DNA of 12,650 nucleotides from Candidatus Nitrosopolaris nunavutensis (GCA_002501855.1 DAOM01000206.1:448-13097), one strand, 5' to 3'. Counted from the first letter of the stretch, positions 1-7,378 are shown. Notes: generated by a model from the sequence alone, not told the origin. Translations and numbers: made by a program.

Positions 1-2
1 AT

Positions 3-95
3 CTGTTAAAAAGAATTGGATCTCCTAATGGAGAGGGAGTCATGGATAAGAATAGTCAAAAGAAATACCGTTCTACGTTCTCTTCGATCGCATGA
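3..95 (+). CDS. possible 3' end of a gene entering from the left edge
   Basis: The frame that starts at base 3 is open from the window edge to a TGA at 93-95 and gives about 30 residues, ending in a basic, serine-rich tail (KKYRSTFSSIA). An internal ATG at 42 lies behind a purine-rich GGAGAGGGAG stretch, so a 17-residue ORF is the alternative reading. I recognise no family. A 30-codon open frame is easily met by chance, so this is only a candidate; the bases to the left of the window would decide it. Confidence 0.2.
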   Translation: MLKRIGSPNGEGVMDKNSQKKYRSTFSSIA

Positions 96-162
96 AAATA
101 TTTTAACCTATTCGATTATTACAAAATGTAAACATCAGGATTCGAAAAGAGATGTGGTTGTT

Positions 163-626
163 TTATTTTCTTTTCTCACAATATTTTGCTAATTGACCCA
201 AGAAATGAGACCAACCTTCATCGTATTGTTTGGCCTTCTCACCTGCTTTAAATCCCGCATGCCGCAATTTCAGACTCGTTTTAGTATTCTCGATTTCTTC
301 CAATTCCCATGTCACAACTGTTCTCGGAAAATCGGGCTCGTTCGAGTCTTCCCACGTATAAGAGATTTTCTTATTTAGAATAAATTCTGTAATAGTCCCT
401 TCGTGGGTGTTTCCTTGTCGGTATTCATTATTTTCTTCTTTACGAAAACTGAACTTCATTTTTCCTCCTACCTTTGGCTCCAAAACGGCTTGATCTGGGA
501 ACCAATTTGTTAATTCATTTGGATCAGTAATAGCCTTGAAAACAACTTCTGCGAAGCGTCAATGACTATGTTTTTCTTTATTTCTATTGTTTCTTCTTGT
601 TGTCCTTTCCCTTCTGTTGTTGACAT
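163..626 (-). pseudogene. AHSA1/SRPBCC-domain protein, broken by one frameshift
   Basis: The C-terminal 106 residues match the Activator-of-Hsp90-ATPase-1-like branch of the SRPBCC (START-like) fold. The pattern is GG.M.F, then a strand ending SYTWE, the W.LEE strand and a C-terminal helix with GWSHFLGQLAKY. In this family the cavity binds small hydrophobic ligands, and the genes often sit next to an ArsR regulator. Reading starts at ATG 624-626 (MSTTEGKGQQ...IVIDAS); near 551-555 the frame must slip by one base to continue as EVVFKAITDPNELTNWFPDQAVLEPK and so into the C-terminal part. Joined, the protein would be about 154 residues, normal for the family. It is divergent from the ArsR remnant at 662. 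A TTTAAATA box lies about 28 bases before the ATG, which suggests a leaderless transcript. One missing base is the only damage seen, so sequencing error is a real alternative. Confidence 0.75.
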
Positions 627-627
627 T

Positions 628-659
628 AAGGGGTATTATTATTAAAAGGGGTATTTAAA
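628..659. promoter_or_regulatory. divergent promoter region with direct repeat, possible ArsR operator
   Basis: The 35 bases between the two divergent start codons contain a perfect 10-bp direct repeat, AAGGGGTATT, at 628-637 and 646-655 (18 bases start to start). On the minus strand TTTAAATA (652-659) sits about 28 bases before the AHSA1 ATG at 626, the normal distance of an archaeal TATA box from a leaderless start. The repeat overlaps that box, so a protein bound there would block transcription. That ArsR is the binder is inference from the gene order. Confidence 0.4.
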
Positions 660-661
660 CC

Positions 662-990
662 GTGAAACATTTCGTTAATTATAAAGATATTATGGGTTCT
701 GCATGGAAAGCACTGTCAGATGACAGTGCAGTGTAAGAGAAATGCTGCTTTTGCTCAACAAGATAGATATGATACCTACTGTAATAGCTGAACACTTTAA
801 CTTTACTTTGCCAGCTCTCTCATCTCACCTCCGAATATTGAAAGACTCAGAAAAGAAACAGGAAAAAAACAGGTTTTATTCAGAGAATAGAAATAGAACC
901 TTGGAACTCGTAGAAGCTTTTGAGGATGTGTATGACTATAATTTGAAGTCGTTGAAAGAATACGTGGAAAGCATAGAGAAGAAAAAATGA
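662..990 (+). pseudogene. ArsR-type winged-helix regulator, broken by a frameshift and shortened wing
   Basis: From GTG 662 the frame reads VKHFVNYKDIMGSAWKALSDDSAV and hits TAA at 734-736. Shifting by one base restores the family pattern: REMLLLLNKIDMIPTVIAEHFNFT, then the recognition helix LPALSSHLRILKD, and a C-terminal helix of the type ELVEAFEDVYDYNLKSLKEYVE. The start WKALSD and the helix-turn-helix AEHFNFTLPALSSHLRIL are typical of ArsR regulators paired with AHSA1 proteins. Between LKDS and RFYS about six residues of the usual wing (AGLV...) appear to be missing, a second lesion beyond the frameshift. An internal ATG at 742 could start an 82-residue fragment, but this would lack the first helix. 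No metal-binding cysteines are seen. The gene probably once repressed the divergent AHSA1 gene. Confidence 0.75.
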
Positions 991-1060
991 AACTATCACT
1001 AAAAAGATAACATGAATAGTTGCTTTAGATATGTATCCATGAACTTCATAGGTTAGAATT

Positions 1061-1528
1061 GTGAAAATAATTAACGCTTTCCCCGGTATGGTTGACCAAA
1101 TGACTGAAGAAGAAACGAAAAATTTTAAGGCAAATAATAATAATAACAACCTACTTGTTCACATAGGGATAATAGATGAGAAAGGAGACCAAATTTAGCT
1201 CCTACTGCATATTAGTTTGATGATACCTCAAACAAATATCTACATTATCGGGCTTAAGACTACTAAAAAAGTTCATAATTTAAGAAAAAAGAATATCATA
1301 GCATATTGTATTGATGATCCAAATGCACCATACAAAGGAGTCAGGGGAAAGGGAACAGTCAAAATCCATGAAGATATCAGTCACAATATCCCCACAGCTA
1401 AAAAGTTTATGTTGAAAAGCATCTGAAGCTTTGACGACCACATCGTAAAATGGCTTTTGGCTCATAGAAAAACACCGAGTTACTATTCGACATGGCGAAG
1501 TGCGGTTCCAGTAGATGTCTCCTCCTAA
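1061..1528 (+). pseudogene. pyridoxamine-5'-phosphate-oxidase-like (FMN-binding split-barrel) protein, multiply broken
   Basis: From GTG 1061 the frame gives a helical start (PGMVDQMTEEETKNF) and the first barrel strand NLLVHIGIIDEKGD, then stops at TAG 1196-1198. The next motif, APTAYxFDDTSNK, is readable only in another frame (from 1198) and contains its own TAG. The original frame resumes with IYIIGLKTTKKVHNLRKKNIIAYCIDD and then GVRGKGTVKIHEDI, is stopped by TGA 1424-1426, and continues as FDDHIVKWLL and YYSTW to TAA 1526-1528. These blocks in this order are those of general-stress-protein-26-like or PPOX-like flavin/F420-binding proteins of about 150-160 residues. A C-terminal piece between KWLL and YYSTW also looks deleted. 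Several independent lesions make true decay much more likely than sequencing error. Confidence 0.75.
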
Positions 1529-1770
1529 AATTAGAAATTGTGAATCAAAGGCAGATCGCTTACGTTTGCAACGTTAACGCTATTCTTACATACGAAACGG
1601 TCGGTTATGACTGGGCCAGCTTAGTCCTAGCCGTGTGACACTGATTATTGAGCGCGCCTGACCGGTTTTTATCTACTAGTCCTTTGAAACGGAGAAGGAG
1701 AGTGGGAGTATTATCATCTTAATGTATTCTCGTCAATCATTGTCGCTGACCTCAGCAGTGCACCTTTTTT
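1529..1770. other. intergenic stretch without recognisable features
   Basis: The 242 bases between the flavoprotein remnant and the MFS gene contain no ORF I can support on either strand, no tRNA pattern and no clear hairpin. They are somewhat richer in G+C than the genes around them (for example CTGGGCCAGC, GAGCGCGCCTGACCGG), which may mean remnant or foreign DNA, but nothing identifiable was found. Confidence 0.5.
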
Positions 1771-3423
1771 TTAATTGGACGCTTCCATTTCTGATTTTTT
1801 CATTGATGATTGTGTCATCCTTCTTTTCAATATCATCGCGATTGAGACAGATATAACCGAAATCAAAGCAGCAGTTAGAAATATCAGGTTGTATGATACT
1901 GGTGAGGGAAAAGAGCCACTACCGACTCCTTTTGCAATCTCCTGGTGTGTCTGCATGTATATTGCTGCAATTGCTGGTCCAATAGAGCTTCCAATTAAGA
2001 CGAGTACGACTGACATACCAAGTGATACTCCACTAAATCGAAGTGGGGTATACTCCATTGTGATATTAAATGCACCCACTTGTATCAACGAGATTCCAGC
2101 AGCTACTATTGCTAGGTTTATTGCGACCATAAATTCTGTTGAATGAAACATAAAGAGGCTGAAAAAGCCAACGGTCATTATGATAGTTCCCGCTACAGTT
2201 GGTTTAAGATTACCTATCTTTGACACAATAAAACCAGAAGAAGGAGCAAATACCAAGATTACGATCATAAAGGGTAGTGTAACAGTTGCACTAGCTACAG
2301 CATCTCCACCAAATCCAAGAGGTTGAGGACTTCTCACCAATATTGGTGTGGTCTGATATACCATCAACATAGTAATTCCAAAAATCAAGATAAGGAGATT
2401 AGCGGGAAGAAGTATTTTATGTGTCATTAAACTGAGCTCAATTAATGGCGATGCTGCTCTTCTTTCTATAATGACGAATAAGACTAATGATCCCATTGAC
2501 AACAAAGCTAATGACACTACTATAATCTGCGTAGGATATGCGTTGATGTTACTACTACTGCTACTATTCCCAATATATGTGAGAGTTAGTAAAAATGAGG
2601 CTATAGTAATAGCCAAAGTTATGGCGCCCTTTACATCAAGGCTTCGCATTCCGTTACTATGAGTAACAACTTCGCCTAAGTTGGCATGCGCTCTACTGAA
2701 CTCGGTATCGGCGTCAGCTTGCACTAAATTGCCTTCTTCTTCTACTAGTTCAGCCCTCCTATTATCACCATGAATGAATCTATTGATTATTATCCAAAGG
2801 CTAATAGCAACGGGTATTATCGAAAGAAATGTGGCATGCCAGCCTAAGCTTTGGATTATACTTCCACCTACTGCCAAACCCACCACTGAACCTGCGGCAA
2901 ACATTGAGCTGAATACTCCTACGCCTATTGCAAGCTTCTCCTTTGGCAATTGATCTCTTATAATTCCAAAAGCTATTGGAAACATGGATATACCAATGCC
3001 TTGGATAACTCTTGCAACAAGAAGAAAGGATATGTTAGTTGAGACTCCTCCAGCAGAAATTCCTATGATATAAATTATCAGTATTATTACCACCATTTTC
3101 TTTCGTCCGTAGATATCAGATAACTTTCCAACAATAGGAGTGCTAACAGCACCTGAGATAAGGTATGCCGTGAGTATCCAAGACGATGTAGTATACGAAA
3201 TATCAAAATCCCTGATAATATCACGAATAGCTGGTAATAACATCGTCTCACCATACATTGTAATTAGAACGGTACATCCAAGAATTGCAAGTGTTATCCA
3301 TGCAGAAGTTCTTATTTTTTCGGAAGTTTCTGGCACCGCTGCTTTTGAAGATGATAACGGCTGTGGGAGTTTTTTAGGGGCTTCGATATCCGGGGTGCGT
3401 TCGTCTTTCTTTAAATCGTCCAT
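1771..3423 (-). CDS. MFS drug-exporter-like transporter, 14-helix DHA2 type
   Basis: This is a 550-residue integral membrane protein, intact from end to end. It has an acidic and lysine-rich cytoplasmic N-terminus (about 40 residues), then helices from about 42. The MFS motif A, GKLSDIYGRKK, is at about 99-109 between helices 2 and 3. RVIQGIG at about 138-144 is motif B in helix 4. GSVVGLAVGG at about 178-187 in helix 5 is the antiporter motif C variant. A hydrophilic loop of about 45 residues (220-265) follows helix 6, and the second half supplies about eight more helices, so 14 in total, as in DHA2 proton-drug antiporters. Substrate unknown; proton-coupled efflux is a family inference. ATG 3423 is preferred; an in-frame GTG at 3432 would overlap the stop of the upstream dehydrogenase remnant. 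The C-terminus is lysine-rich. Confidence 0.9.
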   Translation of the reverse strand: MDDLKKDERTPDIEAPKKLPQPLSSSKAAVPETSEKIRTSAWITLAILGCTVLITMYGETMLLPAIRDIIRDFDISYTTSSWILTAYLISGAVSTPIVGKLSDIYGRKKMVVIILIIYIIGISAGGVSTNISFLLVARVIQGIGISMFPIAFGIIRDQLPKEKLAIGVGVFSSMFAAGSVVGLAVGGSIIQSLGWHATFLSIIPVAISLWIIINRFIHGDNRRAELVEEEGNLVQADADTEFSRAHANLGEVVTHSNGMRSLDVKGAITLAITIASFLLTLTYIGNSSSSSNINAYPTQIIVVSLALLSMGSLVLFVIIERRAASPLIELSLMTHKILLPANLLILIFGITMLMVYQTTPILVRSPQPLGFGGDAVASATVTLPFMIVILVFAPSSGFIVSKIGNLKPTVAGTIIMTVGFFSLFMFHSTEFMVAINLAIVAAGISLIQVGAFNITMEYTPLRFSGVSLGMSVVLVLIGSSIGPAIAAIYMQTHQEIAKGVGSGSFPSPVSYNLIFLTAALISVISVSIAMILKRRMTQSSMKKSEMEASN

Positions 3424-3428
3424 CACAA

Positions 3429-4050
3429 TCACTTGCTATTGGGATTTCCAATTCCATCACCTTCAATAATGGCGGATTTGATCTCTTTTCCTAGATTGGC
3501 TCTAAATCTTTTATAATCTTCATCTACCTCCATAGCTGCTCTCAATATCTTGCTTTTTCTTCTAGATGTTGATTGTAAAAACATTTTAGTATCTTTTGGA
3601 AGGCAGTGTCCTCCTATTCCTTCTCTTGGTTCTAGAATATTTACGTTCCATTTAGTATTTAGAGCCTCTCTTAGTTGTGGAAAGTTTATGTTATTTGTTT
3701 GACAATGCAGATAGAGATCTTCAGCAAATGCTATTTGCAGATATCTATGTGCGTTTTCGGCAATTTTAGTTATTTCAGCAACCTCCATATTAGATGCTGG
3801 ATGCATAGGAATTCCTAGACTTTTGAGTGAAGAGGAAGATGAATTATTTCGTCCATCGTCATGAACATTATCAACACCACTACCATAGAACTGCATACCT
3901 GCCTTAAGACAACAATCACACACCCCCAATAATACGTTGCTGATTTACACCGTGCTCTTTTTCATCTAATGAATACCATCTATGAAGGGCGTGAACAACA
4001 TGGAATCTATGATCGAGTATTTCAAATACTTTGTCAGATAGTTCTATCAT
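3429..4050 (-). pseudogene. nucleotide-sugar dehydrogenase remnant (UDP-GlcNAc/ManNAc dehydrogenase type)
   Basis: The clear part, 3429-3929, shows the central domain of the UDP-glucose/GDP-mannose dehydrogenase family: SNMEVAEITKIAENAHRYLQIAFAED (the helix after the NAD domain), the LREALNTKW segment, and the catalytic-loop region GIGGHCLPKDTKMF with the active-site cysteine in GGHCLPKD. These enzymes oxidise the 6-hydroxyl of a nucleotide sugar to a carboxylate with two NAD+. The N-terminal Rossmann domain and the C-terminal sugar-binding domain are missing, so at about 200 residues it is less than half the usual length of 420-450. Upstream, another frame from ATG 4050 reads IELSDKVFEILDHRFHVVHA...RWYSLDEKEHGVNQQRIIGG and joins through a one-base slip in a run of five C at 3923-3927. 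The stop lies 5 bases before the MFS ATG, so the two may share a transcript. Confidence 0.75.
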
Positions 4051-4092
4051 ATAGATAATCTGGCAGATTGGCTATCAGTCCAATTTGCAACT

Positions 4093-4143
4093 TTACCTTC
4101 CTTTCAACATAAGCTCGTCATGTAATTGCTCAGTAGGTGGCAT
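4093..4143 (-). pseudogene. possible N-terminal stub of the same dehydrogenase
   Basis: On the minus strand an ATG at 4141-4143 opens a 16-codon frame, MPPTEQLHDELMLKGR, ended by TAA. Its style (a short helix ending in basic residues just before where a Rossmann strand should start) fits the beginning of a nucleotide-sugar dehydrogenase, and it lies about 43 bases before the next recognisable piece at 4050. If so, nearly the whole NAD domain was deleted. This is weak: 16 codons carry little information. Confidence 0.2.
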
Positions 4144-4340
4144 TAAGTCGTCTAGAGAGGGCAAAGAAAAACTAAGACAAAATCAACACTTAAGAATGCT
4201 ATTACAGAGGAGAGTGAAGAATCGCGTAATATGCAGGTTGCAGTATATTTTATCTGTAGTGTCTTCTTCCAGTTGGGTTATTTGTAATTCTGATATCCAA
4301 ATGAATTTAGCCTGTCATCTGCCTCAAGGACTTGACTAAG
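4144..4340. other. non-coding stretch, no recognised feature
   Basis: A plus-strand frame of 84 codons (4085-4339) crosses this stretch, but its composition is not protein-like and it has no recognisable motif. I see no RNA gene here. Confidence 0.4.
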
Positions 4341-4372
4341 TGGGAGGAGTAGGTTCAGATAAACGCCTCCCA
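4341..4372 (-). terminator. inverted repeat just after the CBS gene
   Basis: TGGGAGG (4341-4347) and CCTCCCA (4366-4372) form a perfect 7-bp stem with an 18-base loop. The stem begins 2 bases beyond the stop codon of the minus-strand CBS gene, the position of a 3'-end structure. Archaeal termination depends mainly on T-runs, and none follows here, so the stem may instead shield the mRNA 3' end. Confidence 0.35.
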
Positions 4373-4374
4373 AA

Positions 4375-4761
4375 TCAGCTTGTCTCACCTATTGTAACGA
4401 ACTTTTCATTTAGGTTTTGTTGCAATATGTCAAGCCTACCTACGACTCCTATTAGCTTGCGGTCATCATCTACGACTGGGACTAAGATGATGGCCTTTTG
4501 AAGGATAATGTCGATTATCTCGTTTATCTCTGTATCTTGCTTGACTACCACTGGATTTCGTGTCATTATATCTATTGCTCGAAGGCTGTCAAGATTTTTG
4601 CCTTGTCTTAGAGCCCGCAAAATATCAACTGCTGTAACTATACCTATGACTTTAGCATTACTGTCGATAACTGGTAAGCCGTTAAACTCTCCGATAAGAA
4701 GCTTCGTACTAATATCCATAGCAGTAGTACTCTCACGAGCAGCGACTACGTTACTTGTCAT
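4375..4761 (-). CDS. two-CBS-domain protein
   Basis: A 128-residue soluble protein made of a tandem CBS pair (Bateman module). The first repeat spans about residues 1-53, with GEFNGLPVIDSNAKVIGIVTAVDILRAL. The second spans about 62-120: AIDIMTRNPVVVKQDTEINEI, then LVPVVDDDRKLIGVVGRLDILQ. Such modules bind adenosyl ligands (AMP, ATP, SAM) and act as energy or ligand sensors, often for a partner protein; no effector domain is fused here. The start is uncertain: the open frame continues 38 codons upstream as ...GRNIFRGETCITKASNV before ATG 4761, and KASNVMT looks like the usual first strand of a CBS domain (xxDVMT), yet that extension holds no ATG, GTG or TTG. The ancestral start may be lost, or a non-standard codon is used. 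The partner is unknown; neighbours are unrelated. Confidence 0.8.
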   Translation of the reverse strand: MTSNVVAARESTTAMDISTKLLIGEFNGLPVIDSNAKVIGIVTAVDILRALRQGKNLDSLRAIDIMTRNPVVVKQDTEINEIIDIILQKAIILVPVVDDDRKLIGVVGRLDILQQNLNEKFVTIGETS

Positions 4762-4985
4762 TACATTAGAAGCCTTCGTTATACAGGTTTCACCTCGAAA
4801 AATATTTCTTCCGATGATATTAAATGTATCACAAATGTTCCTAGTCCTTAAAGGTCTTAAATGTTTGGACTTTTAGCTGACGAAGCTCCATTTATTTTTA
4901 TCTCTGCGCTGTGGTATAATTATTTATATTTTCAAATTTGTGATATGAACAATTGGTAAAGTGCCTATAACCTTATGAAAAAAAT

Positions 4986-5404
4986 AAGGAGTGTCTAGAG
5001 TATACCCATTTACCAGCCTGGACTATAGGCCGTCAAGCAATATATGATTACAAGGTTGACAAATATGTGATACCTTCTGGCTCTATCATTTTAATGAGTC
5101 AATACGTAATACATCATGATTCACAGTACCTTTCTGACCCAGATCTCTTTTCCCCAGATCGTTGGACCAAGGAAGCAAAGGTGCAATTCCCTAGATTTAG
5201 CTATTTCCCATTTGGTGGATGCATAAGAGGCTGCGTAGGTGAGACCTTTGCCTTGATGGAAGAATATCACTACTATCTACAATATGTCGGCAGCGGAAGA
5301 TGCCTCATGACCCAAATCATAAGGTCGAATTAAAACCCCATATTACACATATTACACTATGTCCAAAATATGGAATTCGTATGAAATTAGGGCGTAGAAA
5401 ATGA
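4986..5404 (+). pseudogene. cytochrome P450, C-terminal remnant with frameshifts
   Basis: Pieces of the last third of a P450 monooxygenase are readable in order. They include a helix-K ExxR region split between frames (GAG TGT CTA, then AGAGTATACCCA = RVYP), the stretch PAWTIGRQAIYDYKVDKYVIPSG, the meander region YLSDPDLFSPDRW, and the haem-ligand loop at 5211-5240 reading FGGCIRGCVG. The axial Cys and the Arg are present, but the fourth position, normally Gly in FxxGxRxCxG, is Cys. After GETFALMEE the frame slips near 5255, and the family tail continues in another frame as MPHDPNHKVELKPHIT...LCPKYGIRMKLG to TGA 5402-5404. About 300 N-terminal residues, including the oxygen-binding I helix, are absent. 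It cannot make an active enzyme. Confidence 0.8.
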
Positions 5405-5533
5405 AGATAGTAAACACTAAATTTTTCAGGTTAAAAGAACTGTTCAACAATAAAAAATCGACTTGCTATTGGCAATAACGCATAAAGTACTTTCCACTTA
5501 ATACATTCAATTGTCTGTCTCAACGAGGAGGAA
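5405..5533. other. short non-coding gap
   Basis: No ORF or RNA pattern is supported here. The last bases (CGAGGAGGAA before ATG 5534) look like a strong ribosome binding site for the interrupted frame that follows. Confidence 0.3.
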
Positions 5534-5767
5534 ATGAGGTACGACTACGATAAGTTTTACCATAAATTACTTCTTCAGCATGATGCCGTCAGATACTTGT
5601 AGAATCGTCATACCGATGCACTGAAAGTTAGCTTGGGGCTTTTCCTAGAATATCATAGCGGCAAACAATACAGGAATCTGTTTTCTGTAGGGGTATTTCT
5701 GCGGTTAGTAATATTGGTTTACATATACGTATATTATCTTGTATTTTCAGCTACAACATTCGTTTAA
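5534..5767 (+). pseudogene. possible small ORF interrupted by one TAG
   Basis: Behind a GGAGGAA motif, ATG 5534 opens a frame MRYDYDKFYHKLLLQHDAVRYL, stopped by TAG at 5600-5602, and then open again for 54 codons to TAA 5765-5767. The second part begins NRHTDALKVSLGLFLEYHSG and ends in a hydrophobic run (LRLVILVYIYVYYLVF). The first part of the second stretch faintly recalls the helical N-terminal regions of archaeal DDE transposases, but I cannot assign it. Its last 4 bases overlap the end of the minus-strand SDR gene. Open stretches this long arise by chance often enough that this remains weak. Confidence 0.3.
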
Positions 5768-6474
5768 CCTATCCCATATGTAGGTATAGCAGCACTTGTT
5801 ATGACCTTTGCTTCATCTGAACATAAGAATAATATCACATTAGCCAAATCCTCCGGCTTTACCCATTTCGTAAAATCTGCAGTCGGCATTGCTGTTCTAT
5901 TTGCTTCAGTATCTATTGCGTTTGGCATGATGCAATTTACGTTAATATTTGATTCCTTTGTCTCCTCGGACAGCGACTCTACCAGCCTTATCAATCCAGA
6001 TTTTGATGCTGCATAAGCAGAGTCATACCCACTAGACTTCAACGCAGTTTTGGATGATATATGTACTATTTTCCCATCTTTTGAAGATATCATTTGAGGG
6101 ACAACGTGTTTACTTATCAGAAAGGCTGTTTTTAGATTTATAGTCATCATCCTATCCCATATTTTTTCGTCAAGTTCCCATACACTTTTGCCTCCAAGAT
6201 AACCTCCAACCACGTTAACCACTATGTGAATACGCCCATATTTTCCTAGGATATCTGAAACTAATTTCTCTACTTCATCTTCTTTTTGTACATCTGCTTT
6301 GACTAGTTGTAATATTGGTTTACTGTCTTTTTTTAGCGACTCTATTTCTCTGTCAACAACATATGACGATATAACTGTAGCATTAGACTCAATGAAAGCG
6401 CTTGTTATAGATCTTCCCAAAGCTCCTGTTCCACCTGTTACCAATACAATTCTGTTTGAAAAATCATAGTTCAT
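5764..6474 (-). CDS. SDR-family NAD(P)-dependent oxidoreductase
   Basis: A 236-residue classical short-chain dehydrogenase from ATG 6474 (MNYDF), the usual length. The Rossmann glycine motif TGGTGALG is at 13-20, the DV that closes the adenine pocket at 61-62, and NVVGG at 87-91 in place of the usual NNAG. The catalytic set is complete: Asn113, Ser141, Tyr154 and Lys158 (YAASK). After the active site the family's PG turn reads PN (184-185). It transfers hydride between NAD(P)H and a carbonyl or alcohol; the substrate cannot be told. The frame is open upstream to ATG 6492 and 6525, but these give unstructured extensions, so 6474 is preferred. No acidic residue at the end of strand 2 is obvious (SSYVVDRE), leaving the cofactor choice open. 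It lies beside a dead paralogue of the same superfamily. Confidence 0.85.
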   Translation of the reverse strand: MNYDFSNRIVLVTGGTGALGRSITSAFIESNATVISSYVVDREIESLKKDSKPILQLVKADVQKEDEVEKLVSDILGKYGRIHIVVNVVGGYLGGKSVWELDEKIWDRMMTINLKTAFLISKHVVPQMISSKDGKIVHISSKTALKSSGYDSAYAASKSGLIRLVESLSEETKESNINVNCIMPNAIDTEANRTAMPTADFTKWVKPEDLANVILFLCSDEAKVITSAAIPTYGIG

Positions 6475-6684
6475 TTTATTTTCATTCTTCATACAATACA
6501 GTATATTAGCTCTTGAGGTTCTCATTCATAATTCTTACAAAAATCGAACAGATCCGGGCTTGCTTCTTCTTCTATGATATGGACAAATATCACTTCCAAT
6601 CATCCAGCCAATTTCGATAAGGACAAAGAAGCTGCATTATTCATTTTTGGACATTTTTACATGCTCTCATCATTGAGGTAGAAA

Positions 6685-7350
6685 CTATTGCTTCGTTAAC
6701 TCTCCAAACTACACATTTGACATTGTTCTTTTCGTTTCAAGTGTACTTGCAGCGTCATCGCCTACTGTATGTCTCGGTTCTGGCTGTTCAGACGTAACTG
6801 CCTTCAGTATTTCTTTCGCTACTTTTTTAGAAGGAGTAGCATTTTCTAATAAAGAAGCGAATCCTGCATTTGTTTTTTGCATCATCTAGATATGGAGAAT
6901 ATGATCTTTGTGCGTTTTGCCATCTTAAATTATCGAAAAAGAGGGATTTTACCACATCTGGTTCTATGGGAATGATTTTAATTCCAAACTGCTCTACTTC
7001 ATGGTGGAGAGATTCAGATAATCCTTCGAGAGCAAACGTGGTCGCATGAGAAGCTGAATCAAAGGGAAAAGCTATTCTTCCTCCCAGAGCAGATTCATTC
7101 ACTATCCTTCCATAGCTTTGGTTTATCATGGTAGGCAATACAACCTGCATAACTCTCACCGATCCATAGAAATTAGTTTCAAACTGTGCTTTTATTTCAT
7201 CCATTGATAAATCTTCGAAAGGACATGCGAACGCGTAACCAGCATTATTAACCACAACATCAACTTTTCGTTTCGTGTATTATCTTGCTAAAACATCTTT
7301 AAGTGATATATCGCTTCTAACATCAAGTTTTATTGCTTGAATCGGCAGGA
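6685..7350 (-). pseudogene. second SDR oxidoreductase, decayed, catalytic residues replaced
   Basis: The central part (6827-7255) is a classical SDR: VNNAGYAFACPFEDLSMDEIK, then FETNFYGSVRVMQVVLPTMI, GRIVN, FALEGLSESLHHEVEQFGIK and a PG-like turn changed to PD. Where the family has Ser, Tyr and Lys (S...YxxxK) this copy has Ala, Ser and Thr (segments ESALGG and SASHATT). Upstream the homology continues in frame as PIQAIKLDVRSDI across a TAA near 7280, but the TGxxxGxG nucleotide loop is absent. Downstream a one-base slip near 6886-6895 leads into MQKTNAGFASLLENATPSKKVAKEIL, followed by a TAG at 6709-6711 and the likely ancestral stop at 6685-6687. Truncated at the N-terminus, with stops, a frameshift and no catalytic set, it is a pseudogene. 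Confidence 0.85.
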
Positions 7351-7378
7351 CATCGATTGTCGATGTCGACAAGATTGT

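Noticed and set aside
193..378. Plus-strand 61-codon frame
   Set aside because: It is antisense to the AHSA1 remnant, whose family pattern is clear on the minus strand.
1775..2146. Plus-strand frames inside the MFS gene (also 2471-2662 and 3140-3469)
   Set aside because: They are antisense shadows of the transporter, with no motif or start site of their own.
4085..4339. Plus-strand 84-codon frame
   Set aside because: Low-complexity serine/arginine composition, no ribosome site and no family pattern; overlaps the possible dehydrogenase stub on the other strand.
4508..4876. Plus-strand 122-codon frame
   Set aside because: It is antisense to the CBS gene, whose two repeats are unambiguous.
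5600..5602. TAG as a recoded (pyrrolysine) codon
   Set aside because: Nothing in the window suggests Pyl machinery, many other in-frame stops here are clearly decay, and the organism type is not known to use it.
5708..6325. Shared 15-mer GTAATATTGGTTTAC near 5709 and 6310
   Set aside because: Flanks differ and one copy is inside the intact SDR gene; no mobile-element structure is seen.
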